Source of the DNA: Arenicella xantha
GTDB lineage: Bacteria; Pseudomonadota; Gammaproteobacteria; Arenicellales; Arenicellaceae
NCBI RefSeq assembly: GCF_003315245.1
Contig: NZ_QNRT01000002.1
Coordinates: forward strand, 62,001-126,000
DNA length: 64,000 nt
Reading direction: 5' to 3'
The stretch's first letter is position 1. Each line of letters opens with the position of its first letter. Under the pieces are notes generated by a model that saw only the letters and a program-made list of their open reading frames with translations, made no database searches and was not told where the DNA came from. Of this stretch, positions 1 to 8,813 are shown piece after piece. The position numbers were made by a program, and so were the translations under genes.

Positions 1-499
1 TCATCAGTTTTTGACATGCTTTTGCTGATCCCAATGCGCGTTTCAGTAAAGGGTAAACCGGATAGCTAACCGTTGCAAAGCTTGCGGCTAACAGCGTTTT
101 GTCGCCATATTTTTCAACGATTTCGTTCCGCAATAAGTCAAGATTATCTAAGTTATGAAGCGTTGCATGAGCAAAGCGAAAGCCGAGCCCAGTCGTACCT
201 GCCGTCGGCCAATCGTTATTGATACATGCCGTGAGTTGCTTGGCGTCTACGCCTGCCTCTAATAAACGATCGATTACTAATTGTGCACAGGGGCCACAGT
301 CTCCATACAAAGTGGCGGCCAACGCAGCCCCGCCCCATATGGGCTTATTGGTTCCAGAATAATTTGTCATGCCCGATAGCATCATCAATCGGGTTGTTGC
401 ACTTGCAGAAATGGCGTTAATGTCATGCATGTAGCTAGCATCGTAGTCGTAATGAGATTCGAATTTTCTAATCATTTTGCTCAGTATTGATTTAAGCAT
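1..499 (-). CDS. AhpD-like/carboxymuconolactone decarboxylase-family protein (partial, runs off left edge)
   Basis: The frame opens with ATG at 499 and stays open to base 2, so the C-terminus lies outside the window. The visible 166 residues begin MLKSILSKMIRKF and contain a GGAALAATLYGDCGPCAQL segment near residue 65-85. Its C-x-x-C preceded by a helix is the hallmark of AhpD-like alkylhydroperoxidase/CMD folds, where the cysteine pair does thiol-based peroxide or redox chemistry in the cytoplasm. Its start overlaps the stop of the upstream membrane-protein gene by 8 bases, so the two are probably translationally coupled. Substrate cannot be told from sequence. Family assignment rests on the CxxC context only. 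Confidence 0.6.
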   Translation of the reverse strand, partial: MLKSILSKMIRKFESHYDYDASYMHDINAISASATTRLMMLSGMTNYSGTNKPIWGGAALAATLYGDCGPCAQLVIDRLLEAGVDAKQLTACINNDWPTAGTTGLGFRFAHATLHNLDNLDLLRNEIVEKYGDKTLLAASFATVSYPVYPLLKRALGSAKACQKLM

Positions 500-875
500 T
501 GCGCACCTCATTAAATCGAATTGCCAACAACATCACAAGTAAGCCTGGAATAATAACCGCTAGAAAATCTGACACGCTAACACGGTCCACGACGAAGTCT
601 CGTCTGACCCATATCGTTATATGAAATAGCGCATGTAACAATGGCCATAATGCGCCTATCACCACCGCGAGTTTATTGTGTTGAATCGTGCCCAATTGAA
701 GCGCGATGCCGCTGGCCAGAAATGCAAATGACACGTCACGGATAAAATGACTGTTGTACGGGCCCATCATCGACACGCCAGGTGTTACCGCATAAAAATG
801 CGCCGGTGCAAATAACAAGTAGATTCCTAGCAATGTGTAATAGATCCCTAAGCCAAAAAGTAGTTTATTCATCAT
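492..875 (-). CDS. Small four-helix membrane protein of unknown function
   Basis: This 127-residue protein is mostly hydrophobic, with about four predicted transmembrane segments (near residues 4-24, 48-64, 68-88 and 102-120). A conserved-looking FIRDVSFAFLASG stretch lies in the second helix. I do not recognise the family with certainty; small membrane proteins of this kind with an R-D pair at a helix start occur beside AhpD-like genes. It starts at the ATG pair at 872-875 and its last codons overlap the AhpD-like gene. No catalytic motif is visible. Confidence 0.65.
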   Translation of the reverse strand: MMNKLLFGLGIYYTLLGIYLLFAPAHFYAVTPGVSMMGPYNSHFIRDVSFAFLASGIALQLGTIQHNKLAVVIGALWPLLHALFHITIWVRRDFVVDRVSVSDFLAVIIPGLLVMLLAIRFNEVRNA

Positions 876-1010
876 AGATAAGTAAGTAGTTTGTGTATTG
901 CTATGACGAAATAGCGCAGTAATTTGTGACTCAATTATCGAAAATAGTGTTTTACTTGGTTGGGCATTTAACTAATTGCAGCTGATTGCATTGCAAAGTA
1001 TTGTGTAGTG

Positions 1011-1379
1011 ATGAAAGCGTGTAACTCCTGTGGAAAATGTTGTATCAAATACAGTAATGGTGGCTTGTCGGCTTCTGACCAAGACCTTGAGCTGTGGGAG
1101 ACCTTACGACCAGAGATATTTCGCTATGTACGTAATGGTAATATCTGGATGGATCCGCTAACGGGCGAGCAAATAGAGCTGTGCCCTTGGTTGCGTCGCG
1201 AGCCCGAACAGATCCAGTTTAGCTGTGCCATCTACTTTGATCGACCTGAGGATTGCCGAGTTTATCCGGCCACGGTTAGCGATATGATCAAAGATGAGTG
1301 TGAGATGTTAGAACCGCACGACCTAAGCGATTTGCCACGAGCAACAAGAACTCTTAAAGCGAATTTCACTGACTATTAG
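1011..1379 (+). CDS. YkgJ-like cysteine-cluster protein
   Basis: The protein begins MKACNSCGKCC, the N-terminal C-x2-C-x2-CC cluster typical of the YkgJ/CxxCxxCC zinc- or iron-binding family (UPF0153-like). Further cysteines occur in the middle (ELCPWL), later (FSCAIY), and in the conserved DRPEDCRVYP motif near residue 85. Members are small soluble putative metal- or Fe-S-binding proteins, with no settled function known to me. I chose ATG 1011; a GTG lies one codon upstream at 1008. Length 122 residues is normal for the family. It is transcribed away from the preceding minus-strand pair and stands alone. Confidence 0.8.
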   Translation: MKACNSCGKCCIKYSNGGLSASDQDLELWETLRPEIFRYVRNGNIWMDPLTGEQIELCPWLRREPEQIQFSCAIYFDRPEDCRVYPATVSDMIKDECEMLEPHDLSDLPRATRTLKANFTDY

Positions 1380-1432
1380 CCGCACACTCACATTGGTTAT
1401 AAAAGTTAGACGCTGAGCTAGCTCCGGGTTTA

Positions 1433-1465
1433 GGCGACGCTCAACCTCATATGGTTCGCGTCGCC
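1433..1465. terminator. Hairpin between convergent genes
   Basis: GGCGACGC (1433-1440) pairs exactly with GCGTCGCC (1458-1465), and an inner AACC/GGTT pair extends the stem. There is no clear T-run, so this is a terminator-like hairpin that could serve both the YkgJ-like gene and the convergent DUF885 gene. Confidence 0.4.
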
Positions 1466-1480
1466 ATCTGCAGGCCGTTG

Positions 1481-3331
1481 CTAGGTTAATTTGATTCGAG
1501 CGATATGCTCATCGACAACCCGCTCCAGCACGGTCATTGGCACGGCGCCGCCAAGCACTACAGCATCGTTAAATTGTCGGTAGTCAAATTGTTTACCGAG
1601 AACGCGTTCTGCTTTTGATCGTAACTGGTTGATAGCCGTATGGCCGACTTTATATCCGCAGGCCTGACCCGGCCATGCACAATAACGATCGACTTCGCCA
1701 CGAACTTCCTCTGGATTCGAACCATTATTGGTAACAAACCATGTATTGGCTTCCTCACGAGTCCAGCGTTTAGCGTGTAAGCCAGTATCAACCACCAAAC
1801 GGCATGCTCGGAACGCGAGTGACTGCAGATACCCTAGACGACCGACTGGCGATTCACTGTAAACTCCAAGCTCATCGGCGATTTGCTCGGCGTACAATGC
1901 CCAGCCTTCCGAATATGCATTGAACGCCAACAGAGATCGGATTAATGGTTGTTTGAAGGTGTATTCGCCCTGCCAAACGTGACCCGGAATTGCTTCGTGA
2001 TAGGTCAGGTCTTTGAGGGTATATTTATTGTGTAGGTCAGTGGTACGCAAATTGATCCAAAAGTGGCCCGGTTGCTTACCATCAATAGAACCGGCACCAC
2101 CATAAGCGCCAGGCGCGCCGGCTTCGACTTCCGGTGCGATCCGTGTCACTTCTAGAAACCCTGGTACCTGCGTAGCAAACGCTTGCGGCATAAGGCCGCG
2201 AATCTCAGTTAATGTTTCATCGATGAAAGCCATTATCTCGGCGCGGCCTTTATCACCTGGTGAGAAGTGATACAGAGGGTCTTTAGCCAGCGCGGTCATG
2301 CGCTCTCCAACCGAACCCTGCGTGTAACCAATCGAGCGTAATATCGGATCCATGCGAGCGTGCAAACTAGCCAGCTCATCCAGCCCCATTTGATGCACTT
2401 CGTCAGGGCTCATGGTGGTGGTTGTACCGGCCTGTAATGCCCAAGCATAATACTGATCACCGTCTGGTTTAGCCCATACACCGGCATCACTATTGGCTTG
2501 CGGTGCGACGGCTTCTAGAGCGGCTATTTGCCGGTCAATTGCAGGGCCAATAGTTTTTGTGGCCAGCGATTTAGCCGTTGCGGCAAAGTTACCGTCCAAC
2601 GTCGATGTGCGAGTTTCAAGTGAGGTGACAATGCCCCACTGCTCGGCTGAACGGCTGCGAGCGCCGCGTAATTGACCAAGCGTTTTTTCCATCAAAAAAT
2701 CTGGCAATATCACGCCCTTCTCTGCGTCAATTCGAATGCGCTCACTTTCTCCGTCGAGCTGCTCAGCATAAGCCTCCATCCTTGCCAAGTAGGCTTGCGC
2801 GTCTTGTGTGGTTTTAATGCTATGACTTGCGTCCAAAAAGCTAGGTATCTCAATAAACGCTCCAGTGTTTTGAGCCACCGCATAGGGGCTATTTCGATAC
2901 GACCAATTGTAGTTGAGCAAGGCCATGTCACCGTACGGTAGATCGAAGCCTTTAGCACTCATATCGAATACCGTGCGTATTACATCGATATTTAGCGTCT
3001 CGTCAGCGGTCAGCTCGTTAGTATCCACCGAGTTTAACTTTGCCAGCATCGCTTTTACACCGGCCTTAATTGCCGCTTGACCATCAGGTGATCGATCGGT
3101 TAACGCAAATTTATGCTGAGCGTACTGGCCAGTATCGATGCCAGCACTTGAGGCACTTTCAGGATAAGATTTGAGCATCAAGTCAGTTGCTTCAGCTAAC
3201 AAATCATTAATGCTGGGCTTCTTTGCAGGGATTGGTTTTGTCGCTTTTGACGTTGCGCAGCCTGACGCTGCTAAGGTAGATGCTACAGCAACGGCTGATG
3301 TCTTTAAAAGTGAGCGGCGCGATAATTTCAT
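1481..3331 (-). CDS. DUF885-family lipoprotein, putative zinc metallopeptidase
   Basis: The 616-residue protein opens with SRRSLLK, a Tat-like twin-arginine motif, followed by a lipobox ending at Cys25 (AASGC), so it is probably a lipoprotein in the envelope. The C-terminal half carries HEAIPGH at residues 445-451 and SEGWALYAE at 474-482. HExxxGH plus the downstream Glu form the presumed zinc site of DUF885 proteins, which resemble M32/M2-type metallopeptidases. Length is normal for the family. It stands alone, with its 3' end facing the cysteine-cluster gene. Peptide or dipeptide hydrolysis is inferred from the family; the substrate is unknown. Confidence 0.85.
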   Translation of the reverse strand: MKLSRRSLLKTSAVAVASTLAASGCATSKATKPIPAKKPSINDLLAEATDLMLKSYPESASSAGIDTGQYAQHKFALTDRSPDGQAAIKAGVKAMLAKLNSVDTNELTADETLNIDVIRTVFDMSAKGFDLPYGDMALLNYNWSYRNSPYAVAQNTGAFIEIPSFLDASHSIKTTQDAQAYLARMEAYAEQLDGESERIRIDAEKGVILPDFLMEKTLGQLRGARSRSAEQWGIVTSLETRTSTLDGNFAATAKSLATKTIGPAIDRQIAALEAVAPQANSDAGVWAKPDGDQYYAWALQAGTTTTMSPDEVHQMGLDELASLHARMDPILRSIGYTQGSVGERMTALAKDPLYHFSPGDKGRAEIMAFIDETLTEIRGLMPQAFATQVPGFLEVTRIAPEVEAGAPGAYGGAGSIDGKQPGHFWINLRTTDLHNKYTLKDLTYHEAIPGHVWQGEYTFKQPLIRSLLAFNAYSEGWALYAEQIADELGVYSESPVGRLGYLQSLAFRACRLVVDTGLHAKRWTREEANTWFVTNNGSNPEEVRGEVDRYCAWPGQACGYKVGHTAINQLRSKAERVLGKQFDYRQFNDAVVLGGAVPMTVLERVVDEHIARIKLT

Positions 3332-3467
3332 GTACGAAACCTAAGAGCATATTGAGGCTTGCAACGGTAACCGAATGAGATGCTTCTAGCAAGCCAATGA
3401 CCTGCGAGACCAGTTGCCCGCTTCTAACCTAGCCCGACTATCCAGTGTGATAAGTAGCTGAGGGCAA

Positions 3468-5063
3468 CTATGGACTCAGCGCAACAACATGCGATGCAAA
3501 GCCGTTACCGGCTTCGGCATACACATTGAATACAGTGGTGGCTCCGGCCTGTTTGAGTGCCTCAGCTTCATCGTCAAATTTTGCAGTAACGGCAATTTTC
3601 CCCGAAAACGAAGCTTCTTTAAGCTGTTCAAGTACCGCTAAATTGCTCGAAAATTTAGGCAAAGCTAGCATCACCGTTTTTAGTGTGTGGGTACTTTGAA
3701 CTCGGTCCCAAAAGTCGGAGTCACTTGGGTCACCAAGTAATACACGACGACCCGCAGCCTGTTGATTTTTTACCGTCACCGAATCTATATCAATACCGAC
3801 TAGGGTCTCGCCATGTTGGTCGCGCATGCGGTCATATGCTCCGGTGCCGATACCGCCCATACCAATTATCACAATCGTAGCGCCGTCGATATTGAATAGA
3901 CTGTCGTCGGCTAGCCGTTTTGGTCGTTGCATGCGTCGCCAGGTTGGTTGGTAGCGCGCATAAATATGATGTGCATTCTTGTTTAAGCCTGCCGCAATAA
4001 CAAACGATACGGCCAGCGTAATGGCCATGACAATTAGCCATCCGTCTGCAATCCAGCCATTGCTAACCCCAATAGCGGCGACAATGAGTCCAAACTCGCT
4101 GAAATTTGTTAGATTTAACGAGGTTAGTAATGAGGTTCGTGCGCGCAACCTAAAACCAGCGAGCAGTGCAAAAAATAAGGCCGACTTTATTAGCACAAAT
4201 GGAGCAATCAAAGCGCCAATTAATACCGTTTCAATGGTCAATTGCCCAGACATGCCGATCGATAAAAAGAAGCCTAGCAAAAACAAGTTTTTGAACTCCA
4301 ACATGGTTTTAGCTAGCTCTCCGGCTTTAGGGTGGCTGGCAATTAGGACACCTAACAGTAATGCGCCCAAATCGCCCTTCAGACTCACTAGTTCGAATAA
4401 CTCTGCACCACCTAGCGCTAAGGTGAAGCCAAACAATACCAGCAACTCGCCGTGCCCTACTCGCTTTAAAACGTAAAACAAAACGAAGCGCAATGGGATA
4501 AGCAAAACAAGGAAAAATGCCCATGCCGACGGCCATTTCCCGGTAGAAACAGCCAGAAATAACACCGCGATAATGTCTTGCATGATTAAGATGCCAACTG
4601 CGATCCGCCCATGCAGCGACGCCATTTCGCCCTTCTCTTCCAACACTTTTACCGCAAATACAGTGCTTGAGAAACTCAAAGCAAATGCAATAAGAAATGC
4701 CCCTTTAAAGTCTAAGTTAGAAACATACGGTATGCCTATCAGTGCTAAGCCATAAATCACAAAGCCAAACAATGCAACAACGACGGTCGTATGCAGGCCC
4801 GCCACTGCCCATACTTGAGGCCTAGCAAGCGTCCGCAGATTCAGCTTAAGACCAACCGTAAAAAGCAGTAATGTGATGCCGATATTTGCGAGTTTTTCTA
4901 AGGTATCGCCGGCAGCGATGCCTTGTGAGTTAAGCAAAAACCCAGTCGCAAGAAACCCAACCAGTGGCGGAAGCCCAACACTTCTAGCAATAAACCCGAA
5001 TACGAAAGCCAGTGAAATCCAAGCCACGTCGCCAAGCGCTAAGGCAATTAAGTCAAAATTCAT
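3468..5063 (-). CDS. Kef-type monovalent cation:proton antiporter (CPA2) with RCK domain
   Basis: Residues 1-360 form a 12-helix Na+/H+-exchanger domain that includes QDIIA (162-166), the CPA2 signature also seen in KefB/KefC and YbaL. Residues from about 395 form a TrkA-N (RCK) nucleotide-binding domain with GMGGIG at 401-406 and an acidic VGIDIDS strand end. Expected role: K+ or Na+ efflux coupled to proton uptake at the inner membrane, gated by a nucleotide or glutathione-like ligand. At 531 residues the RCK domain is present but no TrkA-C domain is obvious. It lies 5 bases downstream of the universal stress protein gene, so the two are surely co-transcribed, suggesting a stress- or pH-linked efflux function. 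Confidence 0.9.
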   Translation of the reverse strand: MNFDLIALALGDVAWISLAFVFGFIARSVGLPPLVGFLATGFLLNSQGIAAGDTLEKLANIGITLLLFTVGLKLNLRTLARPQVWAVAGLHTTVVVALFGFVIYGLALIGIPYVSNLDFKGAFLIAFALSFSSTVFAVKVLEEKGEMASLHGRIAVGILIMQDIIAVLFLAVSTGKWPSAWAFFLVLLIPLRFVLFYVLKRVGHGELLVLFGFTLALGGAELFELVSLKGDLGALLLGVLIASHPKAGELAKTMLEFKNLFLLGFFLSIGMSGQLTIETVLIGALIAPFVLIKSALFFALLAGFRLRARTSLLTSLNLTNFSEFGLIVAAIGVSNGWIADGWLIVMAITLAVSFVIAAGLNKNAHHIYARYQPTWRRMQRPKRLADDSLFNIDGATIVIIGMGGIGTGAYDRMRDQHGETLVGIDIDSVTVKNQQAAGRRVLLGDPSDSDFWDRVQSTHTLKTVMLALPKFSSNLAVLEQLKEASFSGKIAVTAKFDDEAEALKQAGATTVFNVYAEAGNGFASHVVALSP

Positions 5064-5068
5064 TGGCG

Positions 5069-5905
5069 TTAACTATGCAGCATAAAAATCGGGATATTGG
5101 CATGCTTAAGCATGTAATCGGTCACGCCCCCGAAGATGCTTTGTCGCAGGCGGCTATGGCTATAAGCGCCCATTACTAAGAGGTCGGAATTAATGTTTTG
5201 GTACGCTTGAAGAATCGCTTTGGCATCGTCGGTGCCGCTTGCTTTGATGCGCTTGGCCTTGACGCCCCATGCGTCGAGATAACTCGCGAGTTGGGTTGAT
5301 TTAGGTCCAATACCTGCTTCGGAACCGCAAGTGATGATATTAACTTGATCCGCTTTAAGCAGTAACGGCATGGCGGCTGAAACTGCTTGCGCCGCTTCAG
5401 CACTTTGATTCCACGCAATGCTGATACATTTACCGGGCGAGGTTTTAAACGATTGTGGTAGCACGAGCACCGGCCGCGCAGTATTAAGCAGGCTGGCTTG
5501 CATGAATGTCTGAGCCAATTTACTACTTTTGTTTTTCGGCCTTGAAACGATGATTAAATCAGCGAGCGGCCCTATGTTCGCTAATACCTTGTCCGGTGAC
5601 CCGACCTTCTCGGCCCAGACCGCACCAGCTTGTAGCTTCGGCTTTTTAATTACTGAGTAGTGTTGACTCTCGGCAATGTTAGCAAATAGTGTATGTGCTG
5701 CAACGCTGGCTGTACTATCCTGTGCTTTTGTATCAATCGAACTCGCGGATTGCGAGTCCGCAGATACACTGAGGTCTGAGTCGCTGTGAGCTCGTATGTG
5801 GCAACCGTAAACATTAGCGTCCAATTTTCCGGCTATATCGAATGCTACTTTCAAGGCACGCATACACTCAGGTCTGTCGGCGACGGGAACAAGTATTACT
5901 CGCAT
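5069..5905 (-). CDS. Universal stress protein with tandem UspA domains
   Basis: The 278-residue protein has two UspA-like repeats. The first begins MRVILVPVADRPECMRALKVAFDIA; the second begins near residue 155 (KCISIAWNQSAEAAQAV) and ends in MGAYSHSRLRQSIFGGVTDYML, the degenerate ATP-loop region of the family. Such proteins are cytoplasmic and bind ATP or act as dimeric stress modulators. It is the first gene of a two-gene operon with the Kef-type antiporter, 5 bases apart. A candidate FNR/Anr site lies about 240 bases upstream of its start. The domain assignment is sure; the physiological partner is inferred to be the antiporter. Confidence 0.88.
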   Translation of the reverse strand: MRVILVPVADRPECMRALKVAFDIAGKLDANVYGCHIRAHSDSDLSVSADSQSASSIDTKAQDSTASVAAHTLFANIAESQHYSVIKKPKLQAGAVWAEKVGSPDKVLANIGPLADLIIVSRPKNKSSKLAQTFMQASLLNTARPVLVLPQSFKTSPGKCISIAWNQSAEAAQAVSAAMPLLLKADQVNIITCGSEAGIGPKSTQLASYLDAWGVKAKRIKASGTDDAKAILQAYQNINSDLLVMGAYSHSRLRQSIFGGVTDYMLKHANIPIFMLHS

Positions 5906-6137
5906 TCTAATTTCTCAAGTTGTTTCAAATAATATTCGACGTAACACCGTTTCATCATAGTGGCATTCAGTCAGGTATACCTACAATCTTAGCCGAGACC
6001 TCCTACAAATTAAAATTCCGTTTGTGTCTGCCGTTCAATGACCAAGTGATATGGTCAATGGATATGCAAAATTCAATCGAATAACGGTAGTTAGCGACTT
6101 CTTTGATTGAATTTAAGCACAGACGAGTTAGCTAATT

Positions 6138-6151
6138 TTGACCTAAATCAA
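6138..6151. promoter_or_regulatory. Candidate FNR/Anr box upstream of usp-kef
   Basis: TTGACCTAAATCAA matches the TTGAT-N4-ATCAA consensus at 9 of 10 defined positions. It lies in the 467-base gap (5906-6372) upstream of the universal stress protein gene, whose homologues are often anaerobically induced. The distance to the start codon is long, so the match could be chance. Apart from this and a short CCTTAA/TTAAGG inverted repeat near 6226-6242, I see nothing in this gap. Confidence 0.35.
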
Positions 6152-6372
6152 ATTACTGGTCATTTAACATTTACTGAAGTCGATTGGCCTAAGATGGCGT
6201 AAAATCTAGCTGCAACACGAGGTGACCTTAAGTCAGTTAAGGCAACGGAATTCCTCTATTTGCGGCTCAAGTGACGTATCTCGACTTTTTCAACTAGAGT
6301 GATTTTCTGAACACAGGATAATAACTAGCAGTTTCATTGGCGAATGAGCAGGCTCACAAAAGTGTTTGTGGT

Positions 6373-7875
6373 TCAGAGCTGAATGCTGAAATCAATACGC
6401 TTTTTTACGCTAGCTGCGTCTTGCTCGCTTAGCTCGACGCTGGCCGCAATTATGTTAGTAAAATGTTTATCGTCCCATGTATTGTCGCCGCTTGAACAGT
6501 AAACATAAAGCTCTGGCGCGTCTTCAACGGCAATGTGATCGGCAATGTAAAGCGTCTCGATCAATTTTGAGTCCTCGCCTTTGCGTTGTATGGCGTAAGC
6601 TCCGTCAGTCGGTAGTACACTTTTACGACACAATAAACTGCCTTCCCATAGCCGTACATTCGAACAATATACTTTATCATTGTTGCGATGGTGAATTAGC
6701 CAACGGGGTAACACTGACGCGGGTTTATTCTGACGATAGATGACCTGCAGTTGCTTGGTAATGCGTTCTGGATGATACCAATCGTCATCGTCCCATTGGC
6801 AAATAAATTCACCGTGAGCGAGACCAATCGACAAATTTCGTAGCGCTCCTAAGCTGAGTTTTGGTTCGACCGGCACCACATGTAAGCGAATATTTGCAGC
6901 ATTTAGTTGATCTATATATTGGATTGTTGCTGTGTCGTCGGACTCGCAGACGATCAATAATTCGGTGTGCAAATAGCTCTGTGCTTGGAAGCAAGCTATC
7001 GCACGCTGCAAAGAGTTGACTCGGTTTCTGGTAACGCATAAACATGAGACCAGTGGTGAATCTTGACTAAGCGTCGATGAGGCCAGTTTCGCCGTTACAT
7101 ATTTCGCCTCAGAAGCATTCGTTGCTGAATCAGCTTGGGCGACTTGCTGATAGAACGACTGTGGTCGTTCATAGTACAGCGTTAATAAGCCGAGGTTTCG
7201 AATGTAATCATGTGACTCTTCAAGGCGCGGTGCGCTTGGTGGATGCCAGAGATGATAGGCCTGATGATCTAAACTAATCATATTTGAGGCAAAGTGAGCG
7301 ACCCGCTTTGAGATGGCGTCGTCTTCGCCGCCCCAACCTTCAAAACGTTCATCCATACCTCCGCAGACCTCAAAAAGTGCACGCGTCACGGCAAAGACAC
7401 CTCCACAAAACGGTGGATTCTGCCCGATTGATTTGCGATTTAGAAGTGCATCACTTCGCTCTATATGAACCGCGCTTGCATTGCTCAGTAGTTGTTGCGT
7501 TTCGTGTTCATCTAAATCTATCAGTGCGGTGTAAGGATTAATTGCATCGACATCACCGGCCATAAGCTGCGACATTTCTTGTAATGCTAATGCATCGATT
7601 AGCATATCTGAATCAGCTAATATCAAGCGCTCACAGTTAGCGTGTTTCGCCGCGATATTTAGCCCCCACGATTTGTTGAACGAACCTGCATTTTCGACAA
7701 AAATATAGCGTAAATTAGTTTGATCACCGACCTCAAAATGTGGGGACACATCCTGTTCTACCAAGATAATCTCTAAGCTTGAGTCGCGTGCCAGTTGGTT
7801 TAGCAAGTAGCGCAAGTTGTTACGTCGACTGGCGTCAGATTCGCGGTAAGTTATGAGGTAAGAGAAACGGTGCAT
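6373..7875 (-). CDS. Two-domain family 2 glycosyltransferase
   Basis: Two GT2-like catalytic modules are fused. The first (to about residue 230) has LILADSDML, the DxD metal/nucleotide-sugar motif, followed by GGMDERFEGWGGEDDAISKR, the galactosyltransferase-type acceptor segment (Glyco_transf_7C). The second begins near residue 275 at VSCLCVTRNRV and has QWDDDDWYHPER as its DxD motif. Both are predicted retaining- or inverting-type GT-A folds acting in the cytoplasm. I chose ATG 7875; the longer reading begins with TTG at 7893. It diverges from the small GT at 8055 and borders the glycosylation island, so a role in building the same glycan is inferred. Sugar specificity is unknown. Confidence 0.85.
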   Translation of the reverse strand: MHRFSYLITYRESDASRRNNLRYLLNQLARDSSLEIILVEQDVSPHFEVGDQTNLRYIFVENAGSFNKSWGLNIAAKHANCERLILADSDMLIDALALQEMSQLMAGDVDAINPYTALIDLDEHETQQLLSNASAVHIERSDALLNRKSIGQNPPFCGGVFAVTRALFEVCGGMDERFEGWGGEDDAISKRVAHFASNMISLDHQAYHLWHPPSAPRLEESHDYIRNLGLLTLYYERPQSFYQQVAQADSATNASEAKYVTAKLASSTLSQDSPLVSCLCVTRNRVNSLQRAIACFQAQSYLHTELLIVCESDDTATIQYIDQLNAANIRLHVVPVEPKLSLGALRNLSIGLAHGEFICQWDDDDWYHPERITKQLQVIYRQNKPASVLPRWLIHHRNNDKVYCSNVRLWEGSLLCRKSVLPTDGAYAIQRKGEDSKLIETLYIADHIAVEDAPELYVYCSSGDNTWDDKHFTNIIAASVELSEQDAASVKKRIDFSIQL

Positions 7876-8054
7876 GATTTTATTCGGTGTCAAAACAAGT
7901 CGAGGTTTGGCAAAATTTAGTGTCGCAGGTCATTACTGGAGTGTCGATTGAATTACGCGGCAAGCGAAGCTTTATTGAATTTAGGGTAAGATATCACGAC
8001 CTCCGATCATTGAGAGTCACTCAATGGATGACCTAATCTACAATTTAGCGCGCT

Positions 8055-8711
8055 ATGAACCAGACGACACCTCCAAACGTTTTGATCGGCACACCGGCTT
8101 ACAACGGCATGTTACACACCGACTATTTGCATGCGATCCTAGGATTTGCCAACAACGACATCCCGCACTCAGTGATGACGATTGGTAACGAAAGCCTGAT
8201 TACCCGAGCCCGCAATGCGATTTTAGCTACGTTCTGGGAGTCCGAGATATTTACTCATTTATTGTTTCTTGATGCTGACGTTTTTCTCGATCATCAAGGG
8301 CTAAAAGACATGTTGAACCATAACAAAGATGTTGTCGGTGCTCCGGTATTTCTGAAAAGTAAAACAGCTGCCGGTGAGCAAACGTTAAACACCGACGCTG
8401 ATCCTAAGCTAGCGCCGGTTCTGCAATCGGTCTCGCGCGTCGGTACGGCCGCGTTACTACTGTCGCGTGCGGCCGTTAATTCCTTAGTAGAGCACGCAGT
8501 AAAACAGGATCGGGTATATCAAATCAACAGTATGTTGCAACGTGAGGGAATGGCGAGTAACCACTACGATGTGTTTAGAGTGGGAATATCTAACGGCGAA
8601 TACTTGTCAGAAGATTTTTGGGTTTGCAAAGAATTAATTGAACTAGGCTACGAGGTTTTTGTGGATACCTCAGTCTATACTCGCCACCATGGCATGGTTT
8701 GCTTTGACTAA
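8055..8711 (+). CDS. Small GT-A type glycosyltransferase
   Basis: This 218-residue protein starts NVLIGTPAYNGMLHTDYL, a GT2-like N-terminal strand, and has HLLFLDADVFLD near residue 75, a DAD metal-binding motif. It resembles short GT-A proteins (Anp1/GT2-like) also found in phage and exopolysaccharide loci. There is no membrane helix, so it should be cytosolic. It is shorter than ordinary GT2 enzymes but appears complete: the ATG follows a stop-rich leader and the C-terminus ends in RHHGMVCFD. Neighbours on both sides belong to the glycosylation island. Donor and acceptor cannot be read from sequence. Confidence 0.72.
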   Translation: MNQTTPPNVLIGTPAYNGMLHTDYLHAILGFANNDIPHSVMTIGNESLITRARNAILATFWESEIFTHLLFLDADVFLDHQGLKDMLNHNKDVVGAPVFLKSKTAAGEQTLNTDADPKLAPVLQSVSRVGTAALLLSRAAVNSLVEHAVKQDRVYQINSMLQREGMASNHYDVFRVGISNGEYLSEDFWVCKELIELGYEVFVDTSVYTRHHGMVCFD

Positions 8712-8754
8712 ACCTATCCCTGTTTAACCTGAACCCTATTTAATTAACGTTAGT

Positions 8755-8785
8755 CTTATGCAGATCATAGCTAGATCTGCATAAG
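8755..8785. terminator. Bidirectional hairpin between convergent genes
   Basis: CTTATGCAGATC (8755-8766) and GATCTGCATAAG (8774-8785) are perfectly complementary, 12 bp with a 7-base loop. It sits between the converging small GT and Tat-protein genes. There is no U-run on either side. Confidence 0.5.
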
Positions 8786-8813
8786 AGCGGAAGCAAGGTG
8801 TTAACGCGTTAAT

